Assembly (NCBI RefSeq): GCF_020164955.1
Contig: NZ_JAIUHG010000023.1
Span: forward strand, 50,309 to 114,308
Direction: 5' to 3'
Source: Mesorhizobium sp. CA8
Lineage (GTDB): Bacteria > Pseudomonadota > Alphaproteobacteria > Rhizobiales > Rhizobiaceae
DNA: 64,000 nucleotides
Both the position numbers and the translations under genes were made by a program. Positions within the stretch are counted from its first letter, which is position 1, and the number at the start of each line of letters is the position of its first letter. Positions 44,455 through 54,036 of the stretch are shown here, piece by piece. The notes below the pieces were generated by a model, which saw only the letters and a list, made by a program, of their open reading frames with translations, had not been told where the DNA came from and ran no database searches.

Positions 44455-45387
44455 TCAGCCGTCGTCCTGAAGGAAAGCCTCAAGCTTTTCCGGAGCAAGC
44501 CCAGCCTGTTCGGCGATGCGCCTGGCAAGGTCAGCCGCCGCCGCGCGCAGCCGGCCGACCGGGCGGTCCATCCAGTAAGACACCGGATTGAGCGCAGTCC
44601 GCTCATCGACGCCAACGATACGGCCGGATTGGAGCTGGTCTGCCGTCAGCGGCGGCCGCACCAGCGCGATGCCCAGCCCGTGCGCCGCTGCGTCCAGCAC
44701 CAGATTATAGTCTTCGAAACGCCTGTCCTGCGGCCGGGGACGGTAGTCCATGTCCTGCGCTGCGAACCACGCGCGCCATGCGGACGCGTCGGAATCGTTG
44801 ATCAGCGGGAACTTCAGCAGCCGTGCTGGATTGCCTCGTCCGATCTCCTTCGCCAGCTCCGGCGAGGCGATCGGGAAAATATGCTCCTCGAAAAGCTGTA
44901 CCGACACCCGGCCCGGAATGCGGCCGCGCCCGCAGCGCACCGAAAGGTCGATACCTTCGTCGGCGAGATCGGCCTGGCGGTTGTCGACGTCGAGCACGAT
45001 GCGCAGCTTGGTCGGATGGTTCTCCAGCACGGTCATGCGCGGCATCAGCCATAGCCCGCTCACCGACGGGATCGAAGCCAGCCGCACTACGGCGGTGCCG
45101 CGCGGCTCGACCCAGCGGTCGGAGTTGAACGAGATCAGCGCGAAGGCCTCGGCGGTCCTCAAATGCAGGCGGTTGCCCTCGATCGTCAGCGTCACGCCGC
45201 GCGCGTTGCGCTCGAACACTTTCAAGCCAAGCCAGTCCTCCAGCTTGGCGATCTGGCGGCTCACCGCGCCATGGGTGAGGTTGAGTTTTTCGGCCGCCGC
45301 GGAAAAGCTCCCCGTGCGCGCCGCCGCATCGAAGGCGCGCAGGGTTTCGAGCGGCAGTATCTGGTCAGAGCTGTGATCCATGCTCAC
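44455..45387 (-). CDS. LysR-family transcriptional regulator, GcvA-like
   Basis: A 310-residue regulator. The winged helix reads LPLETLRAFDAAARTGSFSAAAEKLNLTHGAVSRQIAKLEDWLG (about residues 12-55), followed by the effector domain with GcvA-type features (VRLASIPSVSGLWLMPRM; RCGRGRIPG). GTG 45387 has GAGGG six bases upstream; ATG 45381 is also possible. It is divergent from an EamA transporter gene, which is its probable target. Confidence 0.88.
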   Translation of the reverse strand: MSMDHSSDQILPLETLRAFDAAARTGSFSAAAEKLNLTHGAVSRQIAKLEDWLGLKVFERNARGVTLTIEGNRLHLRTAEAFALISFNSDRWVEPRGTAVVRLASIPSVSGLWLMPRMTVLENHPTKLRIVLDVDNRQADLADEGIDLSVRCGRGRIPGRVSVQLFEEHIFPIASPELAKEIGRGNPARLLKFPLINDSDASAWRAWFAAQDMDYRPRPQDRRFEDYNLVLDAAAHGLGIALVRPPLTADQLQSGRIVGVDERTALNPVSYWMDRPVGRLRAAAADLARRIAEQAGLAPEKLEAFLQDDG

Positions 45388-45471
45388 AGTTGACCCTCGA
45401 ATTGGTCGTTTGTCAATTGGCCGGGAATGGCGTTTTCTGCATCCATGACGCAGAAAGACGAGGCTACGGCA

Positions 45472-46365
45472 ATGAGCGCTTACACCGGCACGTTGAATGA
45501 GACACAGCGCATGGACACGACCGCTGCGGTCGCGGTGACGCTGACGGTCATCGGCTGGGCCTCGGCTTTCCCGGCGATCCGCGCCGGTCTTGCCGCCTTC
45601 CAGCCGCTGGAGTTAGGTGCGCTACGCTTTGCCATCGCGGCGGTCCCGGCCGCCATTTTCCTCGCGGTGAAGCGCCCGGCGCTGCCCAGGATCGGCGAGC
45701 TGTGGCGCTTCGCCTTCGGTGGCGCCATCTTCGTCGCGCTCTACACCGCCATGCTCAATTTCGGCGAGCTTACCGTTTCGGCGGGTGCGGCTGGCTTCAT
45801 CATCAATGTCAGCCCGATCTTCACCGCCATCATGGCCATGGCCCTGCTTGGCGAGCGCTTCTCGGTGCTTGCCTGGCTGGGCACGGTCATTTCCTTCGCC
45901 GGCATCGGCATCATCGCGGTTGCCGACGGGCACGGCCTGCATTTCAACGCCGGCGCGCTGCTGGTGCTGGGCTCAGCACTTTGTTCCGCCGTCAACACCA
46001 TCGTGCAAAAGCCGCTCTTTGCCCGTCATCATCCGCTGACGATATCCGCTTCCAACATGGTGCTCGGCGCGCTCTGCCTGTCGCCCTTCCTGCCGGAGGC
46101 TTTTTCGCAGGCAGCGGTCGCCGACAGCGCCGGTCTCGGCGCCGTCATCTATCTCGGCATCGTGCCCTCGTTGATCGCCTATGCCGCCTGGGCGACCGCA
46201 CTGTCCCGCCTGCCTGCCGCGCGCGCCTCGAACTTTCTCTATCTCGTCTCACCGACCTCCGCTCTGATCGGCTTCTTCTGGCTGGGCGAAGTGCCGTCGC
46301 TGCTCGGCATCCTCGGCGGCGCGCTGGCGCTGGGCGGCGTGATCGTTGTGAATTTGAAGCGCTAA
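45472..46365 (+). CDS. EamA/DMT family transporter
   Basis: A 297-residue inner-membrane protein with ten predicted transmembrane helices arranged as two EamA repeats (VTLTVIGWASAFPAIRAGL...; ALLVLGSALCSAVNTIVQKPL...). Members export amino acids or metabolites. ATG 45472 has GAGG eight bases upstream; in-frame ATGs at 45445 and 45427 would lengthen the N-terminus. The divergent LysR gene probably controls it, sensing the exported compound (inference). Confidence 0.85.
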   Translation: MSAYTGTLNETQRMDTTAAVAVTLTVIGWASAFPAIRAGLAAFQPLELGALRFAIAAVPAAIFLAVKRPALPRIGELWRFAFGGAIFVALYTAMLNFGELTVSAGAAGFIINVSPIFTAIMAMALLGERFSVLAWLGTVISFAGIGIIAVADGHGLHFNAGALLVLGSALCSAVNTIVQKPLFARHHPLTISASNMVLGALCLSPFLPEAFSQAAVADSAGLGAVIYLGIVPSLIAYAAWATALSRLPAARASNFLYLVSPTSALIGFFWLGEVPSLLGILGGALALGGVIVVNLKR

Positions 46366-46486
46366 ATCAACGGGTTGCGATCGTTTCCAGACTCAAATTA
46401 ACAAGTTGGACTCGGTAACCGGGCGCCCCCTGTGATGCGGACGTGAGGCAAGCTATCCTGATCCGCCTTTGATGGAGGGGATCGGG

Positions 46487-47245
46487 ATGGGAAGAGGCTT
46501 CATTGCCACGGCTTTCTGCCTGCTGATGCTAAGCGGGAAAGCCTTCGCGGGCTGGTACCAGGTGGAAAACTACGAAGGCTCCATCGGACCGAACCCGGTT
46601 CACGTCTCCCTGCAGCGCTATGCCAGCTTCGGCAGCGGCATCAGTGTCAAGGGAAGCTATTTCTACGACGCCAAGCAAAGCCCAATCGCGATCTACGGCA
46701 AGGCGGAGGGTTCAAAGCTCACGCTGTGCGAGATCGCCGATGACCAGGAATTTCAACGCGTCCTCGTCATGGGGTCGAAAACACCCGTCGACACCACCGG
46801 ATGTCCTTTCTCTATCCAGATCAGTGAAAGCGGCGCGGCGGGAAGCTGGAGCAAAGGCGTGGACAAATTTCCCGTTACGCTCAGGAAGGTCGCGAGTCTT
46901 GACGATACAGGCGACCTGAAGATCGACGGGACCGTCGAAATTCCCTTTTGGGCTGAGACGACCCGCGACAGATTTGCGGGGATTTACACGAAGTCCGACG
47001 CCGGCATCTGCATGACGAAAATGTTGGTGATCAACAAGAAGAAAAAGACGGCCGTTCAGGAGATCGGCTTCGACGATGAGGACTGCAACGCCGGTATTTC
47101 GACGACGCCCATTTATATGAACGTGCAAAAATGGGTGGAGGCAGGCAAGGACATCATTTCGGTGGAATTTGGAGGCGGCAAATTCGCAGGCGCGAACGAC
47201 TATGTTCTCAATCCGAAGACAGGAAAATACCACCTCAAGAAATGA
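46487..47245 (+). CDS. Secreted protein of unknown function with four cysteines
   Basis: A 252-residue protein with a signal peptide (MGRGFIATAFCLLMLSGKAF, cleaved after AFA, mature start GWYQVENYEG). ATG 46487 has GGAGGGG six bases upstream. The mature part has four Cys (LTLCEIADD, TTGCPF, AGICMTKM, DEDCNAG), enough for two disulfides, consistent with a periplasmic or extracellular location. No known domain is recognised. It is convergent with mutL, 50 bp apart. Confidence 0.7.
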   Translation: MGRGFIATAFCLLMLSGKAFAGWYQVENYEGSIGPNPVHVSLQRYASFGSGISVKGSYFYDAKQSPIAIYGKAEGSKLTLCEIADDQEFQRVLVMGSKTPVDTTGCPFSIQISESGAAGSWSKGVDKFPVTLRKVASLDDTGDLKIDGTVEIPFWAETTRDRFAGIYTKSDAGICMTKMLVINKKKKTAVQEIGFDDEDCNAGISTTPIYMNVQKWVEAGKDIISVEFGGGKFAGANDYVLNPKTGKYHLKK

Positions 47246-47295
47246 TATTTAGCGTATGGCGCCGACCCTTGCTGTTGCAACGAGCCAGGGGACGC

Positions 47296-49170
47296 TCACC
47301 GCCGCCCGAACAGCCTTTCGATATCGGCGAGCTTGAGCTCGATATAGGTCGGGCGGCCGTGATTGCAGGTGCCGGAGCCGGGCGTCGCCTCCATCTGGCG
47401 CAGCAGCGCGTTCATCTCCTCGGCCTTGAGCAGCCGCCCTGACCGCACCGAACCGTGGCAGGCCATGGTCGCGGCGATCTTGTCCAGCCGCTCCTTCAAC
47501 GTCTCGACCGTATCGTTGTCGGCAATCTCGTCGGCAAGGTCGCGCACCAGCTGCGGCACATTGGTCTCGCCCAGCATAGACGGCGTCTCGCGCACCGCCA
47601 CCGCGCCCGGGCCGAAACGTTCGAGGCCGAGGCCGAATTTGGCGAGCGTCTCGGAATGCATCGCCAGCCGCTCTGCATCCTCTTCCGGCAGGTCGACGAT
47701 CTCGGGCAAAAGCAGCATCTGCGACGGCACCGCGCGCGAATGCAGCGCATTCTTCAGCGCCTCGTAGACCAGCCGCTCATGCGCGGCATGCTGGTCGACG
47801 ATGACGAGCGAATCCCGCGTCTGGGCGACGATATAGTTCTCATGCACCTGCGCGCGCGCCGCGCCCAGCACCATGCCGAGCAGCGCCTCAGTCGGCTCGG
47901 CCATGCCGGCGCGGACATCAGCGCTGGCCATTGGCCCGGTGTCGAAGGCCGCCTGGTCGTTCTCCGCAAAGCCGTTGCGTTGATGCTTCGCTTCGCCATA
48001 GCCCATGTCGAGCGGCCGCTGCGCCGAGCGCAACGGGTCGAAGCCTCCGGACACGGAAACGTGATAAGCGGCCTCGTAGCTGCGATGGCCGTTGGCCGGG
48101 CCGGCATGCGAGTGGGGCGCCGCGCCCGGCCGGAATGCCGCCATCATGCCGGCGGCGCCCGTCGTCGCCGCACGGATGCCGGCGCCGGCCAGCGCCTCGC
48201 GGATGGCGCCGACGATCAGCCCGCGCACCAGGCCTGGGTCCCGGAATCGCACATCGGCCTTGGCGGGATGGACGTTGACGTCGACCGTCGAGGGATCGAG
48301 CGACAGGAAGAGCACCGCCACCGCATGCCGGTCTCGCGGCAGCACGTCGGCGAAGGCGCCGCGGATCGCGCCGGCGATCAGCTTGTCGCGCACCGGCCGT
48401 CCATTGACATAGGCGTATTGCTGCAGCGCGTTGGCGCGCGTGTAGGACGGAATCGAGACGTGACCGGCAAGATGCACGCCGTCGCGCAGGGCATTGATGG
48501 CGATGGCGTTGTCCGGGAAATCCTTGCCCATCACCTGCGCGACGCGGGCAAGCCGGCCCTCCGGCGTGTCGTCCGTCGCCGGCAGTTCCAAAGTCGAGCG
48601 GTCCGAGCCGGCCAGCGTGAAGCGGACAGCGGGAAAGGCGATGGCGATGCGCTTCACCACGTCGCTGGTGGCCGAGCTTTCGGCGCGCTCGCCCTTCATG
48701 AATTTCAGCCTGGCCGGCGTGGCGAAGAAGAGGTCGCGGACCTCGACCGTGGTGCCGCGGTTTGCCGCCGCCGGCTTGACCGCCGAGACGCGCCCGCCGT
48801 CGATGCCGATCTCGGCCGCGCTGTCGCCGCCTGCCGTGCGCGAGCGGATCGACAGCCGCGCGACGGAACCGATCGAGGGAAGCGCCTCGCCGCGGAAACC
48901 CAGCGAGCGGATGTCGTGGATGCTGTCGGAAAGCTTGGAGGTGCAGTGCCGCGCGACCGCCAGCGCGAGTTCCTGCTCGGGAATGCCCGAGCCGTCATCG
49001 GTGACGCGGATGAGATTGAGCCCGCCGCCCGCCGTAACGACCTCGATGCGCGATGCGCCGGCATCAAGCGCGTTCTCGACCAACTCCTTCACCACGCTCG
49101 CCGGACGCTCGATGACCTCGCCCGCAGCGATCTGGTTGATCATCGTTTCGGAAAGCTGGCGGATGGGCAT
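47296..49170 (-). CDS. mutL: DNA mismatch repair protein MutL
   Basis: A 624-residue GHKL ATPase that couples MutS mismatch recognition to strand removal. N-terminal motifs: ELVENALDAGASRIEV (motif I), DDGSGIP (II), RHCTSKL, LGFRGEALPSIGSV (III). The C-terminal dimerisation domain contains DQHAAHERLVYE, the DQHA-x2-E-x4-E endonuclease motif, with ACHGSVRSGR and CNHGRPTY as further metal-site segments. Strand nicking without MutH is therefore expected, as in most bacteria. A long Ala/Gly/His-rich linker lies around residues 335-430. Confidence 0.95.
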   Translation of the reverse strand: MPIRQLSETMINQIAAGEVIERPASVVKELVENALDAGASRIEVVTAGGGLNLIRVTDDGSGIPEQELALAVARHCTSKLSDSIHDIRSLGFRGEALPSIGSVARLSIRSRTAGGDSAAEIGIDGGRVSAVKPAAANRGTTVEVRDLFFATPARLKFMKGERAESSATSDVVKRIAIAFPAVRFTLAGSDRSTLELPATDDTPEGRLARVAQVMGKDFPDNAIAINALRDGVHLAGHVSIPSYTRANALQQYAYVNGRPVRDKLIAGAIRGAFADVLPRDRHAVAVLFLSLDPSTVDVNVHPAKADVRFRDPGLVRGLIVGAIREALAGAGIRAATTGAAGMMAAFRPGAAPHSHAGPANGHRSYEAAYHVSVSGGFDPLRSAQRPLDMGYGEAKHQRNGFAENDQAAFDTGPMASADVRAGMAEPTEALLGMVLGAARAQVHENYIVAQTRDSLVIVDQHAAHERLVYEALKNALHSRAVPSQMLLLPEIVDLPEEDAERLAMHSETLAKFGLGLERFGPGAVAVRETPSMLGETNVPQLVRDLADEIADNDTVETLKERLDKIAATMACHGSVRSGRLLKAEEMNALLRQMEATPGSGTCNHGRPTYIELKLADIERLFGRR

Positions 49171-49215
49171 CAGGCGATTATAGGCGGATTCGAGCCTTGT
49201 GGGGGAGGGGTCAGT

Positions 49216-50118
49216 TCATGCCTGCGCCACAAGCCAGTCCCTCACCCTGCGGGCATTCTCGCTGAGGTCGCGGTTTTTCGGCCAGATGACGTGGAAGCCG
49301 ATGCCGGTCCGCATGACATGATCGGTCACCGGCACCAGCAGTCCTGATGCCACCAGACGCTCGACCAGGTGCCGCCATCCAAGCGAGATGCCTTGTCCCT
49401 CCATCACCGCCTGGATGACCAGGGCGTAATCGTTGATGCGCAGGCCGCGTTCGGCATTGCGCAGGCTGGTTCCGGCCGAAGCGAACCATTCGTCCCAGTT
49501 CGGCGCCTCGCGATAGGGCTCCTCGAGATGGATCAGCCGGTGCGTGGCTAGTTCCTCGACCGTCTTCGGCTTGCCGAATTTGGCGAGATAGCTCGGGCCG
49601 GCGACCGGGAAGATCTCTTCATCGGAGAGTGACAGCGAGTGATAGTCCGGCCAGTCGCGCGGCACGCCGCCGCGCACGCCGAGCGGAATCCCCTCGGCGA
49701 TGATGTCGAGGTCGCGGTCGGCGGTCTGGATGCGCAGGTCGACGCCCGGCAGTTCGTCGCGGAACTGCTGCAGGCGCGGCATCATCCAGAACGAGCCGAA
49801 AGCCGTCGAGGCGGCTAACGTCACGTGCCCGCCGGTCGCCTGCAGGCGCAGGTCCTCCGCCGATTTGCGGATGTGCGACAGGCCGAGCGAGACGTCGGCA
49901 TGGAAGCGCTCGCCGGCTTCCGTCAGAAGCACCTGGCGATGGCGCCGCTGGAAGAGCTTGGCGCCGAGCTGCTCCTCCAGGCCGCGCACGGCATAGGAAA
50001 CGGCGGCCTGCGTCATGCCGAGCTCGCGCCCGGCGGCGGTGAAGCTCGACAGCCGGCCGGCGGCTTCGAAGACGATGAGGCTGCCGGCCGAGGGCAGGAG
50101 GTGGCGCAGGCTTCGCAT
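49216..50118 (-). CDS. LysR-family regulator, GcvA-like, divergent from mttB-like gene
   Basis: A 300-residue regulator with the winged helix SLIVFEAAGRLSSFTAAGRELGMTQAAVSYAVRGLEEQLG at about residues 13-51 and a GcvA-type effector domain (VTLAASTAFGSFWMMPRLQQF; GVRGGVPRDWPDY). It is divergent from the MttB-like methyltransferase gene across 89 bp and is its probable activator, with the methylated amine or a product as co-inducer (inference). It is followed 45 bp downstream by mutL on the same strand. Confidence 0.88.
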   Translation of the reverse strand: MRSLRHLLPSAGSLIVFEAAGRLSSFTAAGRELGMTQAAVSYAVRGLEEQLGAKLFQRRHRQVLLTEAGERFHADVSLGLSHIRKSAEDLRLQATGGHVTLAASTAFGSFWMMPRLQQFRDELPGVDLRIQTADRDLDIIAEGIPLGVRGGVPRDWPDYHSLSLSDEEIFPVAGPSYLAKFGKPKTVEELATHRLIHLEEPYREAPNWDEWFASAGTSLRNAERGLRINDYALVIQAVMEGQGISLGWRHLVERLVASGLLVPVTDHVMRTGIGFHVIWPKNRDLSENARRVRDWLVAQA

Positions 50119-50207
50119 AAGGTGAACTTATACAGAAGATCAGGATTTTCCAGCGTCACAGCCATATTTTGCCTCGCTAACGTGAGTGGCGGGAAGAAGG
50201 AGCCTCC

Positions 50208-51758
50208 ATGAACGCACCGGCCGTTGAATTGACCGAACAGACCCACCGCCGCGGCGGTGGCCGTCTTGGCCGCAAGGCGCTGAGAAGCGCGCCGATCGCG
50301 TCTTTCCCTACCCTTGTGCGCAAGATCCCCGCTTACGAGATCGTGCCGGACGAGGCGGTGGAGTTGATCCACGAGGAATCGCTCAAGATCCTCGAGGAGG
50401 TGGGCTGCGAATTCCGTGACGACGGGGCGATCGAGCTCTGGAAAGCGGCCGGCGCCGACGTCAGGCAAACGCGTGTCCGCATCGACCGCGCGCTGTTGAT
50501 GGAGCTGGTCTCGAAAGTTCCTGCGGAGTTCACGCTCAACGCGCGCAATCCGGAGCGCACCGTGCGCGTCGGCGGCAAGAACTCGATCTTCGTGCCGATG
50601 TATGGCGCGCCCTATGTCCGCGACCTCGACAACAAGCGGCGCTACGGTACGCTCGCCGACCTCAACAATTTCCACAAGATGGCCTACATGGCGCCGGCGC
50701 TGCATTCGTCGAGCTCGGTCATCTGCGAGCCGATGGAGATCGCGGTGCCGAAGCGGCACCTGCATATCATCCACTCGGCGCTGAAACATTCCGACAAGCC
50801 GTTCATGGGCATCGTGACATCCAAGGAGCGTGCCGAGGATACGATGGCGATGGCCGGCATCGTCTTCGGCGAGGAGTTCGTGCGCGACAACCCTGTGCTG
50901 GTGGCGATCACCAACTGCAATTCGCCGCTGGTGTGGGACGCCACCATGATCGACGCCATGCGCGTCTATGCGAGCCATAACCAGCCGCTGATCCTGGCGC
51001 CTTTCGCGCTGTGCGGCGCCTCGACCTCGGCCTCCGCCGTCGGCGCGGTGGCGCAGGTCAACGCCGAGGCGCTCGCCGGCGTGGCTTTGACCCAGCTCAT
51101 CCGGCCAGGCTCGCCGCAGCTCTACGGCCAGTTCATGGTGACCGTCGACATGAAGACCGGCGCGCCGATGGGCGGCACGCCCGAAGCGGCACAGATGATG
51201 TATCTGATGGGCGCGCTGGCCAGGAAATACAAGCTGCCGTGGCGCACCTCCGGCTTCCATGTCGGCTCCAAGCTCAACGACGCCCAGGCCGGCTATGAGG
51301 CGAACATGCTGATGCATGCCGCGATCCTTTCCGGCGCCAATTACATCTGGCATTCGGCCGGCTGGCTGGAGGCGGGCCTCACCTGCGGCTATTCGAAATT
51401 CGCCACCGACAGCGAGCAACTGGTCGGCTGGTACAAATATGCCGGCGGCGTTCCCTTCGACGATTTCAAGGAAGCGATGGCGGCGATCCGCGAGGTCGGC
51501 CCGCAAGGGCATTTCCTCGGCACGCAGCATACGCTCGAGCATTTCGAGAGCGCCTTCTTCATGCCCAACATCATGGACTTCAATTCCTTCGAGCAGTGGA
51601 GCGCCGAAGGCGCCAAGGACCACGATACGCGCGGCCTCGAAAAGGCGCGCGCTATGCTCGCCGACTACCAGGAGCCGAAGCTCGACGAGGGCATTGCCGA
51701 AGGTCTCAGGGATTTGATCGCCCGGCGTGAGGAAAAGCTGCCGGACAGCGTTAGTTGA
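50208..51758 (+). CDS. Trimethylamine methyltransferase family protein (non-pyrrolysine MttB-like)
   Basis: A 516-residue TIM-barrel methyltransferase of the MttB superfamily. Typical segments: HEESLKILEEVGCEFRDDGA near the N-terminus, PMYGAPYVRDLDNKRRYGTLADL, ITNCNSPLVWDATMID and GCATSASAVGAV-like ALCGASTSASAVGAVAQVNAEALAG. The frame is continuous with no internal amber codon, so it is not a pyrrolysine enzyme. Non-Pyl members demethylate glycine betaine, carnitine or proline betaine, passing the methyl group to a corrinoid protein. No corrinoid protein gene is adjacent. A transporter-binding protein gene follows 58 bp downstream. Confidence 0.85.
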   Translation: MNAPAVELTEQTHRRGGGRLGRKALRSAPIASFPTLVRKIPAYEIVPDEAVELIHEESLKILEEVGCEFRDDGAIELWKAAGADVRQTRVRIDRALLMELVSKVPAEFTLNARNPERTVRVGGKNSIFVPMYGAPYVRDLDNKRRYGTLADLNNFHKMAYMAPALHSSSSVICEPMEIAVPKRHLHIIHSALKHSDKPFMGIVTSKERAEDTMAMAGIVFGEEFVRDNPVLVAITNCNSPLVWDATMIDAMRVYASHNQPLILAPFALCGASTSASAVGAVAQVNAEALAGVALTQLIRPGSPQLYGQFMVTVDMKTGAPMGGTPEAAQMMYLMGALARKYKLPWRTSGFHVGSKLNDAQAGYEANMLMHAAILSGANYIWHSAGWLEAGLTCGYSKFATDSEQLVGWYKYAGGVPFDDFKEAMAAIREVGPQGHFLGTQHTLEHFESAFFMPNIMDFNSFEQWSAEGAKDHDTRGLEKARAMLADYQEPKLDEGIAEGLRDLIARREEKLPDSVS

Positions 51759-51816
51759 TCGACGATAGTTCAAGCAAAAGGGCAAAAGACCCGCTCAAAC
51801 CAATGGGAGAACGAGA

Positions 51817-53466
51817 ATGACACTGTTCAGAAGCAATGGTGACCGGGTCCCGGCCGCTATCGAAGCGATGGCCGAGGAGGCGCGCGCGGGGCGTGTCGAC
51901 CGGCGCGAATTCCTGGCCCTGGCAAGCGCCTTCGGCGCATCGACGGCTTTCGCCTATGGCATGCTCGGCCTTGCCGCGCCGACCAAGGCGCTCGCCGAGG
52001 AGCCCAAGAAGGGCGGAACGCTGCATGTCGCGATGTCGGTCAAGGCGCAGAAGGACCCGCGCACCTACGACTGGACGGAGATGGCGAACGTCACCCGCAC
52101 GTGGCTGGAGCCGCTCGTGCGCTACACGCACCAGTTCACTTTCGAGCCGGTGCTGCTCGAAAGCTGGGACGTCAATGACGACGCCACCGAATACACGCTG
52201 CATCTGCGCAAGGGCGTCACCTGGAACAATGGCGATGCCTTCAACGCCGATGATGTGGTCGCCAATCTGAACCGCTGGTGCGAGAAGGGGGCTTCCGGCA
52301 ACTCCATGGCGGCCCGTGTCGGCGCGCTGATCGACGCCAAGACCGGCAAGGCCAAGGAGGGCGCGATTACCAAGGTCGACGACCACACGGTCAAGCTGAA
52401 GCTCAACCAAGCCGATATCGCCATCATCCCCGGCTTCACCGACTATCCGGCCCTGGTCGTGCACCGCGACTTCGACAAGGATGGCGCCGATCCGATCAAG
52501 AAGCCGATCGGCACCGGAGCTTTCGAGCTGGTGTCCTATTCGGTTGGTCAGAAGGCGGTCGTCAAGCGACGCGAGAACGGCAAGTGGTGGGGCGGCGAAG
52601 CGCCGCTCGACGGGGTGGAGTTCATCGACTACGGCACCGACTTCAACGCCACGCTGAATGCCTTCGATTCCGGCGAGATCGACCTCGACTTCGAAACGCC
52701 GGCCGACTTCATCGACCCGCTGGACAAGATGGACTTAGTGAAATCCGAGGTGGCGACCGCGACCACGCTCGTTGCACGCACCAACATCACGCATAAGCCC
52801 TATGACGACAAGCGGGTGCGCAACGCGCTGCAGATGGCGGTCGACAACAACCAGGTGATGCAGCTCGGCTATAATGGCCGCGGCACGGTCGGCGAGAATC
52901 ATCATGTCGCCCCGATCCATCCCGAATACTACCCGCTGCCCAAGAAGGAGCGCGATGCCGCCGGCGCCAAGAAGCTGATGGCGGAGGCAGGCCAAGCCGA
53001 CTTCGAGCATGAGCTGATCACGGTCGAGGACGAATGGCAGAAGAACACCGGCGATGCGATTGCCGGCCAGTTGCGCGACGCCGGTATCAAGGTGAAGCGC
53101 ACGGTGCTGCCGGGCTCGACCTTCTGGAATGACTGGACGAAATATCCCTATTCCATGACCATCTGGTACATGCGCCCGCTCGGTGTGCAGGTGCTGGCGC
53201 TCGGCTACCGCACCGGCGAGGCCTGGAACGAGACGGCCTATTCCAACCCGGAGTTCGACGCCAAGCTCAAGGAGGCGCTGTCGCAGATCGATGTCGCCAA
53301 GCGTAAGGAGGTGATGAAGGATGTCGAGGCGATCCTGCAGGATTCCGGCGTCATCATCCAGCCCTTCTGGCAGAAGCTCTACTGCCACATGAACAAGAAG
53401 GTGAAGAACTATTCGATGCACCAGACCTACGAAATGGACTTCCAGAACGTCTGGCTGAATGCCTGA
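51817..53466 (+). CDS. ABC transporter substrate-binding protein, family 5 (peptide/betaine type), Tat-exported
   Basis: A 549-residue SBP_bac_5 protein. The N-terminus has a Tat signal: DRREFLALAS followed by a hydrophobic stretch to KALAEE. The mature protein starts KKGGTLHVAMSVKAQKDPRTYDW and holds LTLRKGVTWNNGDAFNADDVV-like family motifs. Co-directional with the MttB-like gene, so it may bind a methylated amine, betaine or small peptide. No permease or ATPase genes follow within the window. Confidence 0.88.
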   Translation: MTLFRSNGDRVPAAIEAMAEEARAGRVDRREFLALASAFGASTAFAYGMLGLAAPTKALAEEPKKGGTLHVAMSVKAQKDPRTYDWTEMANVTRTWLEPLVRYTHQFTFEPVLLESWDVNDDATEYTLHLRKGVTWNNGDAFNADDVVANLNRWCEKGASGNSMAARVGALIDAKTGKAKEGAITKVDDHTVKLKLNQADIAIIPGFTDYPALVVHRDFDKDGADPIKKPIGTGAFELVSYSVGQKAVVKRRENGKWWGGEAPLDGVEFIDYGTDFNATLNAFDSGEIDLDFETPADFIDPLDKMDLVKSEVATATTLVARTNITHKPYDDKRVRNALQMAVDNNQVMQLGYNGRGTVGENHHVAPIHPEYYPLPKKERDAAGAKKLMAEAGQADFEHELITVEDEWQKNTGDAIAGQLRDAGIKVKRTVLPGSTFWNDWTKYPYSMTIWYMRPLGVQVLALGYRTGEAWNETAYSNPEFDAKLKEALSQIDVAKRKEVMKDVEAILQDSGVIIQPFWQKLYCHMNKKVKNYSMHQTYEMDFQNVWLNA

Positions 53467-53558
53467 GCGCGCCTGGACTTCATGAGCCGCAAAAAAGCCG
53501 GTATGCAGGATGCGTGGCAGCGAGCTTGCCGCCACGCACCGAACCTCGGAGATCCTGC

Positions 53559-54032
53559 ATGAAGCCGATAGTGCTTGCCGCTGTCCTTTCGATAGCCTTG
53601 CCCGGCGCCGCGCTTGCCGGGCCGGCTTCCAACACCGTGAAGTTCTTCTACGTGCCGGAGGTGAAGTTCGAGGCGGACGCCAAATACCGCGACCGCTTCA
53701 CCGAGCCGGTCACCAGTCTGTTCGAAGCCAACGACAAGGCGCAGAAGGAGAAGCCCGACGAGGTGTCCTGCATCGACTTCGATCCCGGGCTCGACGCCCA
53801 GGATTTCGATCAAAAGACCCTGTCGAAGACGCTGAAGCTCACCGAGGCCGTCAATGGCGATACCGCCGAGGTGACGGCAAGCTTCAATCTTTTCCCGGAA
53901 GGCGATGACTCCAAACGCGAAATGGTGTGGTCGCTGAAGAAAGTGGACGGCAAGTGGAAGATCACCGACATCAGCTCCAAGACCAGCGACTGGAAGCTCA
54001 GTGCGCTGGAATGCGGCGCCTCGACGGAGTGA
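53559..54032 (+). CDS. Secreted protein of unknown function, first of two tandem paralogues
   Basis: A 157-residue protein with a signal peptide (MKPIVLAAVLSIALPGAALA, mature start GPASNTVKFFY). The C-terminal half (TEAVNGDTAEVTASFNLF ... WSLKKVDGKWKITDISS ... SALECG) resembles small DUF3828/NTF2-like periplasmic domains. ATG 53559 lies after CGGAGATCCTGC. The next gene encodes a clear relative 4 bp further on, so they form a tandem duplication. Function is unknown. Confidence 0.68.
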   Translation: MKPIVLAAVLSIALPGAALAGPASNTVKFFYVPEVKFEADAKYRDRFTEPVTSLFEANDKAQKEKPDEVSCIDFDPGLDAQDFDQKTLSKTLKLTEAVNGDTAEVTASFNLFPEGDDSKREMVWSLKKVDGKWKITDISSKTSDWKLSALECGASTE

Positions 54033-54036
54033 TGCC

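Noticed and set aside
49240..49460. Open frame overlapping the LysR gene as a separate small gene
   Set aside because: It is in another frame of a well supported LysR gene with no domain or ribosome site.
50208..51758. Pyrrolysine-containing trimethylamine methyltransferase
   Set aside because: No in-frame amber codon interrupts the 516-codon gene, so it belongs to the non-Pyl branch.
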